Shown here piece by piece: positions 16,592 through 23,854 of a DNA stretch of 39,075 bases (its first letter is position 1; every line of letters begins with the position of its first letter). Origin of the DNA: Gemmatimonadota bacterium (lineage in GTDB: Bacteria > Gemmatimonadota > Gemmatimonadetes > Longimicrobiales > Gaopeijiaceae). Below the pieces are notes generated by a model, which was not told the origin of the DNA, searched no databases, and worked only from the letters and a program-made list of their open reading frames with translations. The DNA lies in contig JAPPNM010000101.1 in assembly GCA_028873825.1 (NCBI GenBank), positions 1 to 39,075 on the forward strand, given 5' to 3'. The position numbers and the translations under genes are program-made.

Positions 16592-19500
16592 TCAAGGCGC
16601 TGCTCGCCGCCGGTGCCGACCCGGAGGCTCGGGATCGGGGGCGGTACGGCACGCCGCTCCATGCGGCGGCGGGTGCGCAGGACGGGGCAGCCGCCGTGGC
16701 CGCATTCTTGGCGGCTGGCGTCGATGTGGACATCCGGGACGACTCGGACAGGACACTGTTGCACGTCGCACTCTTCCGCGCTGATCCTGCCGTCGCGGCC
16801 GCGTTGCTTGCGGCTGGCGCGGACGTTGACGCGCGCGACCGCAGCGGCCGGACCCCCCTGCACTCGAACCGGGATCCTGCTGCCGTGGCGGCACTCGTAG
16901 CCGCGGGAGCGGACGTCAACGCACGCTCACGAGGCGCGGATACCCCCCTGCACGACGCGGCGCGTTCGAGCCCCTCCTCCGCGCTGGTCGCCGCCCTCCT
17001 GGCGGCCGGTGCGGACGTGAGTGCCCGGAACGGTGACGAGAGGACCGCGCTGCACGAAGCGGCGGATTGGGGAGACGATCCTGCCGCCATTGCCATCCTG
17101 GTCGAGGCCGGCGCGGATGTGAACGCCACCGACGACGAGGGACGGACCCCGCTGCACGAGGTTGCCACCGGTCGCGAACCGGAGATCGTCACCGCGCTGG
17201 TGGCCGCGGGTGCGGATGTGAACGCGCGTGACAACGCGGGCAACACGCCGCTGCATGCGGGGTGGTCGGGCGGCAGGAGGGAGCTGGCCCCAGCCATGGT
17301 CGAGAGGCTGCTCGAGCTTGGTGCGGACCCTCTGGCGCGAAACGACCTGGGCGAGGTGGCCGATCCCACCCACTGCGAGAACTGGGGCAGTCCATCGTTT
17401 CTGGCGGCAGCCGGGCCCGAACAGGTCAATGCCTGCCTGGCCGCGGGCCACGACATCAACGCCCGGGACGACCGTGGTGCCACGCTCCTGCACCATGCGG
17501 CTGGGAGGGCGGACTCGGCCGCCGTGGTCCTCCTGCTCAAGTCGGGCGCGGACCCCAACGCGCGCGACCACCGGGGCGAGATGCCGCTGCACTATGGGCG
17601 GGCGATCAGGGATACTGCGATCGTGTCGCGACTGCTCGAAGCCGGGGCGAACGCGGACGCCCGCAGCCACGACGGTACAAGCCTGCTGCACATCGCCTCC
17701 GGTTCCGGTCCGGTCACCCGGCTCCTGGAAGCCGGTGCGGAGGTCAACGCCCGCAACTGGACGGGAGCCACGCCGCTCTTCGGGGATCGTGGTGAAGATG
17801 TCGTCAAGACGCTCCTGGCGGCCGGAGCGGATGCGAAACTGGTGGACGCCTGGGGTCGAACGCCCCTGCACTTCCACTGGGGCTACGGCCTGCTGTTGGC
17901 GGCTGGTGCCGATGTGGACGCGAGGGACTTCAGGGGACGGACCCCCTTGCACGAGGCGGCCGAATACGAGCGTGGATCCGTCATCGCCGCGCTCGTGGCG
18001 GCCGGCGCCGATGTGAACGCAAGGGACGCCATGGGCAACACGCCCCTGCACATCGCCTGGCACAACCACAACTCCGTCGTCGAGAGGCTGCTGGAGCTGG
18101 GGTCAGACCCAACGGCGCGCAACGACCGCGGCAGGACCGCCGAGCCGCGCAAATGCGAGAACTGGGACACCCGATTGTTCAGGGAATACGTCGACATCGA
18201 GGGGTTGCGCGAATGCGTGGCCTCCGGCTGGGACATCGACGCGCCCAACTCCGCCGGCGAGACGCCCCTGCACAAGGTGATCGGGAGGTGGCACCCGAAG
18301 ACGGACGAGCGTGCCGCGGCCCTGCTGTTGGAGCTGGGAGCCGACCCGAACGTGCCCGATGCTCACAGGATGACCGCGTTGCATAGGGTGGCCCAGAGGG
18401 GCTGGGGCGCTACCCGCCTCGCGGCGCTGCTGCTGGAGGCTGGCGCCGACGTGAATGCGCGGGACGAACTCGGTGCGACTCCGCTGCATCGTACGACGGG
18501 TAATGACGCCCAGGGTGTTGCTGCCCGTGCGCTCCTCGATGCCGGAGCGGGTGTGAACGCACGGGACGAGAGCGGCGACACCCCGCTGCACTGGGCTCTC
18601 CGTGGCCGACCCGCCGACCTCGTGGCCGCAGTACTGCTGGAAGCTGGCGGGGACGTGCACGCGCTCAACAATTCGAACGAGACGCCCCTTCACGCCGCGA
18701 TGCAATCGTCCTCCGAGGAAGCGGTCGCAAAGCTGCTGGAACGGGGCGCGGACCCCAACGCGCGAGCCGCCGACGGGCGCACTCCGCTGCACGTCGCGGC
18801 CCGGTATTCGTTCTCGGGCACGACGCCGATGATCGCCGCGCTGCTCGAAGCCGGAGCGGACGGGAACGCCCGTGCCGCGAGCGGTGAGACTGCGCTTCAC
18901 CTGGCGGCCGCCGACAATGACGACATCGCACAACTTCAGGCCCTGCTGGCCGGTGGGGCGGACGTCAACTCGACGGATACCCTGGGCGCCACGCCGCTGC
19001 ACCGCGCGGCAGCCCGGCAGAACCTCGCCACCGCAAACGCGCTCCTGGAGGCCGGGGCCGACGCCAACGCACGCGCCGACAACGGGGACACCCCCCTGCA
19101 CCGCGCGGTTGCGACCGCGAAGGACCGCCATTCCCCCTTCACGTACCTTCCCTACCACGCACTGCCATGGTTTCATCGGGGGAACCATCCCGCCGAGCCG
19201 CTGGCCTCCCACCATGACACGGCGCTCGTCGCCGCGCTCGTTCGCGCCGGGGCGGACATGGAGGCGCGCAACGACAGCGGGGAAACCCCGCTGGGAAGCG
19301 CCGCAAGGCATCACAACGGCCTGCTCGTCGGCAAGCTCCTGGATTTGGGAGCACCCCCGGAACAGGGAGTGACGGCACCTACCCCTTCCGCGATACCGGT
19401 GTGCGACTGGGCCAGCCATCATCTCTTCGCCGTGGCTCCGGTTGTCACTCTGGAGGGGTGTCTGCGGTCCGGAGCGCAGGTGAGGATCGCCACCACCTCC

Positions 19501-22500
19501 CGGGGCGAGACCCCGCTGCACCTGCTGATGCGCAACCTCGCATGGACCGGGTCCTTCGCCCCCGCCGCCATCTCGGCGCTGATCGGAGCGGGGGCGGACG
19601 TCGACGCGCGGGATGACGGGGATGATACCCCGCTGCACCAGGCCGCGGGGGACCCCTACGCAGTGGCCGCCCTCCTGGCCGGTGGCGCCGAGGTGAACGC
19701 CCGCGGCCGGGGAGGTCGCACGCCCCTGCACGTCGCCGCGGCGGCTCTCTTCGACAACACCGTCACCGCCACGACGCTCATGGACGCCGGAGCCGACGTC
19801 GCTGCGCGAGACGACTCCGGTGCCACGCCCCTGTACTGGGCGTCGGGACGCTCTGGGCACCCCTCCATGGTCCGGCTCCTGATCGCAGCCGGTGCCGACG
19901 CCAACGCACCCGCCGACAACGGCGAGACCCCTCTTCACCGAGCCGTGCGCGAGCAAAACCCCGCCGTGGCGGCGCTCCTGCTGGAACTCGGCGCCGATCC
20001 CGCGCTGGCGGACGACTCGGGCACCGTCGCCGACCCCGCGAGCTGCCACCGATGGCCGGATCCGGTGTTCTTCCATCATGCCACGGCGGACATCGTGGCC
20101 AGCTGCATCGAGGCTGGCGCGGAACTGAACGCGGAATCGCACTACGATCATGTGCGAAACCCATCGGGCCGGCTGGAATCGTACGCACCCGGCTCCACAA
20201 CGCTGCATGTGGCGGCCGGATGGACCGGCGACCCCGCCGTGATCACAGTGCTGCTGGAGGCCGGAGCGGATGTGAACGCACGCAACCGGCGCCACTACAC
20301 GCCCTTGCACTACGCCGCCCGCGACCAGAGCGATCCCGCCGTCGTCGCCGCCCTGGTCCGGGCCGGGGCCGATGTGAACGCCTGGGCAACCGGGCCGCGC
20401 CCCGGCTACTACGACCAGTGGGATGTCACCCCATTGCACGAAGCCGCGCGGAACGGGAGCGCGGCCATTGCCGCCGCGTTGCTCGATGCGGGAGCCGACG
20501 TGAATGCGGTGGCGGCCGGTGGAAGGGTGCCGCTCCACCGTGCGGCCGCCGAAAACGCGAATCCGGCGGTGATCGCCGAACTGGTGAGCCGGGGAGCCGA
20601 CGTGAACGCGAAGCTGCCGGGGGGCAGGACCCCGCTTCATGAAGCGGCGGCAGGGAACCGCAACCCGGAGATCCTGACCGCACTCCTGGACGTCGGTGCC
20701 GAGGTGAATGCGCCCGGCGCCAGTGACGAGGTATGGTCCGACCGCGAGAGCATGCCGGCCTTTGCTGTGTCGATGTCCTTCGCCACCACCCCGTGGGGCG
20801 GACTCGTCACCCCGCCGGATCACGCGGGAATCCGAACCCCCCTGCACGAGGCCGTCATGGGTCACGGCGACTCCGCGGTGGTCGCCACGCTGATCGCAGC
20901 CGGCGCCGACGTGAACGCCCCGGGCGACCTGGACCGCGTGTTCGAGCCCGCCGCGACCCCGCTCCACTGGGCCGTGTCCGCCAACCCCCACCCGGCCGTG
21001 CCGCGGATGCTGGTACAGGCCGGAGCGGACCTGAACGCCCGTGGTGGGGCAGGGTGGACGCCGCTTCACCTGGCCGCGCTCCGCAACCCCATCCTCTTCC
21101 CGGTCCTGCTGGAGCTGGGTGCCGATCCCGAGGCCGTCGACCGGGAGGGCAGGACTCCGGTGGACTACGCGATCGAAAACCTGTGGCTGCAGGGCTGGGA
21201 GGTGGTGCGGCGGTTGAGGGAGAAGGGGGAGAACGAGCCGGGACCGGCGGGGATCCGGGCGGGGGAGCGGGGTTTCGGCCATATTCGTCGTACTCGCCAC
21301 GAGAACAACGAATGCCGCCATGATCCGCCGCTCGCCAGCTCTGCCCCTCCTCCTCGCCGCCGCGTGCGGGGACGCCCCGAACGCGGACCCCTCCGCGCAC
21401 GCCGGCCGGCTCCGCGACAGCGCAGGCGTTCGCATCGCCGAGAACCGGCGCCCCCCCGCCGGATCCAGGCTCGGTTGGGAGATCGGTCCCGAACCCGCCG
21501 TGACGATCGGGGCCGCCGAGGGCGAGGCCCCGTACCTTCTCGGCCGCGTTGGAATGGCCGCCACCCTCCCCGGCGGCGGCATCGTCGTAGCCGACGGCGC
21601 GTCGAACGAGGTGCGGATCTTCGACGCGGACGGGGTCCACCTGAGGAGCTGGGGAGGATACGGGAAGGGTCCGGGCGAGTTCGACGAGCTGCGCGGGGTC
21701 GCGCGGTGGCGGGGCGATTCGATTGCCGCGTGGGACCGCTTCCCCTACCGCGGCGTGGCGATCTTCGACGCCGAGGGCAACCTGGGCCGGGTGGTCGCGC
21801 TGGGAATGGGCGATCCGGACAGGAGCATCTCGATCCTTCGCGGGGGATCGTTTCTCGCCGATCATTGGCTTCACGGCGAGCACGGTCACGGCGGGCACGG
21901 GTCCGGACCGACGGTGCGGGAGCAGGTCTTCGAGATCCGGGACGCCGACGGCGTGCGAACCGCGGCGCTGGCCGCGCTTCCCGGTCGCGAGCTCTTCGTG
22001 TCCCCAAACCGGGAATTGCCCGTGGAGACGATCGTCCCCTTTTCGCGCTCGGTCTACGCCGCCGCGTGGCGCGATCTGGCCCTGGTCAGCCCCAATCGCA
22101 GGTACGAACTCCGCGCCTACGCGACGGACGGCACGCTGCGCCGCATCGTCCGGGTGGACCACGCCCCGGTTCCGGTGACCGATTCGCTCGTCGACCTCGC
22201 CCGCGCGGAGTGGGGAGGCGGCGACCGGTTCGACGGGATGCCCCTGCCCGAGACCCTCCCCGCCTTCGCGACGGTCTTGGCGGACGCGCTGGACCATCTG
22301 TGGGTGAGGGAATACCCCGTGCCGGGGCGGGAATCCGCCTCTCCCGTGTGGACGGTCTTCGATCCCGAGGGCCGCGCGCTCGGGTTCGTGGAGACGCCGC
22401 CGCGGCTGCTGGTGTACGAGATCGGGGCCGACCACGTGTTGGGGAGGTGGTTCGGCGATCCGGGGGTGGTGCAGGTGCGCGTGCGGCCCCTTCGGCGATA

Positions 22501-22668
22501 GTCCGTGAACCTCTTGGCGGCGGCGCCCACGCGCGGCGCCCCGACCGGCGGCCCCACCCTGGTCTTCGCCGCTCAAGACCGCTACGATGGACCGTCGGAG
22601 CCAATCGCCGCCGTCCGTCCGAAGGAAATCCATGCCTTGCAGGACCCCGCCCCCGCTGCGCTTCCTAG
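16450..22668 (+). CDS. Giant exported ankyrin-repeat protein 2, 3' part, with native stop lost
   Basis: Continues ankyrin protein 2 after the 1-nt frameshift (HNASRHGSDGTAIVRALAEAGA at the junction; ATG 16450 is probably not a real start). Cysteine-pair modules begin at 17374, 18154, 19402 and 20043. The conserved C-terminus NLWLQGWEVVRRLREKGENE ends at 21237. There the paralogue has a TGA, but here the frame reads CCG and stays open to TGA at 22666-22668. The added 476 residues are Arg/Pro-rich, overlap the beta-propeller gene in another frame, and look like chance open frame. So the meaningful protein ends near 21237, although the encoded stop is at 22668. Order and spacing of modules match protein 1, with one extra module near the N-terminus. 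Confidence 0.8.
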   Translation: MHNASRHGSDGTAIVRALAEAGANPNARDDDWGTPLHAAGRNRNAAVIKALLAAGADPEARDRGRYGTPLHAAAGAQDGAAAVAAFLAAGVDVDIRDDSDRTLLHVALFRADPAVAAALLAAGADVDARDRSGRTPLHSNRDPAAVAALVAAGADVNARSRGADTPLHDAARSSPSSALVAALLAAGADVSARNGDERTALHEAADWGDDPAAIAILVEAGADVNATDDEGRTPLHEVATGREPEIVTALVAAGADVNARDNAGNTPLHAGWSGGRRELAPAMVERLLELGADPLARNDLGEVADPTHCENWGSPSFLAAAGPEQVNACLAAGHDINARDDRGATLLHHAAGRADSAAVVLLLKSGADPNARDHRGEMPLHYGRAIRDTAIVSRLLEAGANADARSHDGTSLLHIASGSGPVTRLLEAGAEVNARNWTGATPLFGDRGEDVVKTLLAAGADAKLVDAWGRTPLHFHWGYGLLLAAGADVDARDFRGRTPLHEAAEYERGSVIAALVAAGADVNARDAMGNTPLHIAWHNHNSVVERLLELGSDPTARNDRGRTAEPRKCENWDTRLFREYVDIEGLRECVASGWDIDAPNSAGETPLHKVIGRWHPKTDERAAALLLELGADPNVPDAHRMTALHRVAQRGWGATRLAALLLEAGADVNARDELGATPLHRTTGNDAQGVAARALLDAGAGVNARDESGDTPLHWALRGRPADLVAAVLLEAGGDVHALNNSNETPLHAAMQSSSEEAVAKLLERGADPNARAADGRTPLHVAARYSFSGTTPMIAALLEAGADGNARAASGETALHLAAADNDDIAQLQALLAGGADVNSTDTLGATPLHRAAARQNLATANALLEAGADANARADNGDTPLHRAVATAKDRHSPFTYLPYHALPWFHRGNHPAEPLASHHDTALVAALVRAGADMEARNDSGETPLGSAARHHNGLLVGKLLDLGAPPEQGVTAPTPSAIPVCDWASHHLFAVAPVVTLEGCLRSGAQVRIATTSRGETPLHLLMRNLAWTGSFAPAAISALIGAGADVDARDDGDDTPLHQAAGDPYAVAALLAGGAEVNARGRGGRTPLHVAAAALFDNTVTATTLMDAGADVAARDDSGATPLYWASGRSGHPSMVRLLIAAGADANAPADNGETPLHRAVREQNPAVAALLLELGADPALADDSGTVADPASCHRWPDPVFFHHATADIVASCIEAGAELNAESHYDHVRNPSGRLESYAPGSTTLHVAAGWTGDPAVITVLLEAGADVNARNRRHYTPLHYAARDQSDPAVVAALVRAGADVNAWATGPRPGYYDQWDVTPLHEAARNGSAAIAAALLDAGADVNAVAAGGRVPLHRAAAENANPAVIAELVSRGADVNAKLPGGRTPLHEAAAGNRNPEILTALLDVGAEVNAPGASDEVWSDRESMPAFAVSMSFATTPWGGLVTPPDHAGIRTPLHEAVMGHGDSAVVATLIAAGADVNAPGDLDRVFEPAATPLHWAVSANPHPAVPRMLVQAGADLNARGGAGWTPLHLAALRNPILFPVLLELGADPEAVDREGRTPVDYAIENLWLQGWEVVRRLREKGENEPGPAGIRAGERGFGHIRRTRHENNECRHDPPLASSAPPPRRRVRGRPERGPLRARRPAPRQRRRSHRREPAPPRRIQARLGDRSRTRRDDRGRRGRGPVPSRPRWNGRHPPRRRHRRSRRRVERGADLRRGRGPPEELGRIREGSGRVRRAARGRAVAGRFDCRVGPLPLPRRGDLRRRGQPGPGGRAGNGRSGQEHLDPSRGIVSRRSLASRRARSRRARVRTDGAGAGLRDPGRRRRANRGAGRASRSRALRVPKPGIARGDDRPLFALGLRRRVARSGPGQPQSQVRTPRLRDGRHAAPHRPGGPRPGSGDRFARRPRPRGVGRRRPVRRDAPARDPPRLRDGLGGRAGPSVGEGIPRAGAGIRLSRVDGLRSRGPRARVRGDAAAAAGVRDRGRPRVGEVVRRSGGGAGARAAPSAIVREPLGGGAHARRPDRRPHPGLRRSRPLRWTVGANRRRPSEGNPCLAGPRPRCAS
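21320..22501 (+). CDS. Six-bladed beta-propeller lipoprotein
   Basis: 393 residues. MIRRSPALPLLLAAACGD is a short lipoprotein signal (lipidated Cys16). The body has blade motifs of the six-bladed beta-propeller family (BF4221/NHL-like): V.IFDADG..LRSWG, then GKGPGEF (115-121), then a second FDAEG blade. Such proteins are common outer-envelope lipoproteins of Gemmatimonadota and Bacteroidota, and their ligands are mostly unknown. The start has no strong SD; ATG at 21312 would stop after three codons. It lies entirely inside the read-through frame of the preceding ankyrin gene, but the codon pattern and lipobox identify this frame as the real one. Confidence 0.85.
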   Translation: MIRRSPALPLLLAAACGDAPNADPSAHAGRLRDSAGVRIAENRRPPAGSRLGWEIGPEPAVTIGAAEGEAPYLLGRVGMAATLPGGGIVVADGASNEVRIFDADGVHLRSWGGYGKGPGEFDELRGVARWRGDSIAAWDRFPYRGVAIFDAEGNLGRVVALGMGDPDRSISILRGGSFLADHWLHGEHGHGGHGSGPTVREQVFEIRDADGVRTAALAALPGRELFVSPNRELPVETIVPFSRSVYAAAWRDLALVSPNRRYELRAYATDGTLRRIVRVDHAPVPVTDSLVDLARAEWGGGDRFDGMPLPETLPAFATVLADALDHLWVREYPVPGRESASPVWTVFDPEGRALGFVETPPRLLVYEIGADHVLGRWFGDPGVVQVRVRPLRR

Positions 22669-23786
22669 GTTCTGTCGAGTGGGTTCCGATGGCCGCAGTA
22701 GCGGCACTCCTGGCCTTCGCCGGCGCCTGTGAGCGTGAAGACGCCGTCGGCGACGCCGTCTTCACGCCAGACGTAATCGGCACCGCCGCCCTGCCGCCGA
22801 GCGAGAGCGACGAGGTCTCTCTTCTTGCGGACGGGCGCGTCGCGTGCGTAGTCGATTCCTACGAGACCCGGGTCCGCTGCCTGGACGCGGAGGGCGCCGT
22901 CGCGGGAGTCTTCGGCCGAAAGGGGGAGGGTCCCGGCGAGTTCGACACCCCGGCCTACCTCGCTCGCGGCGAGGAGGGTACGGTTGGCGTCCATGACCTC
23001 GGGCTGGGCCGCTTCACGGTCTTCGAGCCGAAGGGCGCCTACTTGTCGGATGTCTTGGCGCCGGTCGGCCGGTTCGAGCCCCTCCGGTCGTTCGGCGCGG
23101 TCCTCTCGGGTGTGGAGGCGGACATCATGGTGATGCTCGGCGTCGAGACCTCCGGTTCGCTGATGACCAGGTACGACGTGAACGTCGCCACCGGGGAGGT
23201 CGTGCGGGAGGAAGCGTCGCCGGCCGGGCCGTGGGACGTCCCGTGCGGGGAAGTCACCTTCGGCATCCCGGACCGGGCGGAGGGGTGGGTATTCGTGGCT
23301 TGCGAGGGCCACATGGTCTTCGTCGGGGACACCGGCGAGGTCGCGGTGCTGCGTGCGCCGACCTACGTCGCGGAACTCCCGGACGAACGGGACGTGGCCC
23401 GCCGGGAGGAAATGCTCATGGCCCTGAACCGGGCGAACGGCTTCCCCGCCTCCACGGACGTCGACGAGCGGCTGGAGGAATACCGAGCCGCCCCGAAGAG
23501 GTACTTTCTGGGCACGAGACACCAGTTGGTCGACGCTGCCGGCCGCTACTGGATCGCCACCCAGCGCGACACGCACGAATGGTCGTACCTGGACGTGTAC
23601 GAGGATGCCGAATACGTGGGGTCGGCGAAGGTCAGGGACCGGCTGAGGGGCTTCGACCTCCTGGGCTCGACCTTGGTGGTTCTGGTCGAGAGGCAGGTCG
23701 GCGCAGGCGATTCCGGCGGGATTCCGGACCGCGGGCTGGACTGGTACGACATCGGAGACCTTGCGGGTGTGAGGAACCCGGGATAG
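22632..23786 (+). CDS. Six-bladed beta-propeller lipoprotein, second copy of the family
   Basis: 384 residues from ATG 22632, which has AAGGA 5 nt upstream; an in-frame ATG at 22587 lacks this and adds a charged leader. The hydrophobic stretch MAAVAALLAFAGAC gives a lipobox Cys at 33. Blade motifs include RCLDAEGAV, GEGPGEF (98-104) and FTVFEPKG, as in the preceding gene, but overall similarity is low, so this is an old paralogue rather than a recent duplicate. It sits 130 nt after that gene on the same strand and may be co-expressed. Role unknown; likely an envelope-exposed binding protein. Confidence 0.85.
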   Translation: MPCRTPPPLRFLGSVEWVPMAAVAALLAFAGACEREDAVGDAVFTPDVIGTAALPPSESDEVSLLADGRVACVVDSYETRVRCLDAEGAVAGVFGRKGEGPGEFDTPAYLARGEEGTVGVHDLGLGRFTVFEPKGAYLSDVLAPVGRFEPLRSFGAVLSGVEADIMVMLGVETSGSLMTRYDVNVATGEVVREEASPAGPWDVPCGEVTFGIPDRAEGWVFVACEGHMVFVGDTGEVAVLRAPTYVAELPDERDVARREEMLMALNRANGFPASTDVDERLEEYRAAPKRYFLGTRHQLVDAAGRYWIATQRDTHEWSYLDVYEDAEYVGSAKVRDRLRGFDLLGSTLVVLVERQVGAGDSGGIPDRGLDWYDIGDLAGVRNPG

Positions 23787-23803
23787 CCCGCGGGCGGACT
23801 ACA

Positions 23804-23821
23804 GCACCCGGCCCAGGGTGC
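23804..23821. terminator. Hairpin between convergent genes, possible bidirectional terminator
   Basis: A perfect 6-bp GC stem, GCACCC / GGGTGC, with a 6-nt loop lies in the 68-nt gap between the stop of the beta-propeller gene and the stop of the minus-strand peptidase gene. There is no U-tract on either side, so its activity is uncertain. Confidence 0.35.
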
Positions 23822-23854
23822 CGCGTGTCCCTCGCACGCCCCTCGCAGCCCCCT

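Noticed and set aside
18103-21582. 1159-codon open frame on the minus strand opposite ankyrin gene 2
   Set aside because: Its protein is Arg/Gly/His-rich without domains, and the plus strand carries clear ankyrin repeats; long antisense frames are expected with this codon bias.
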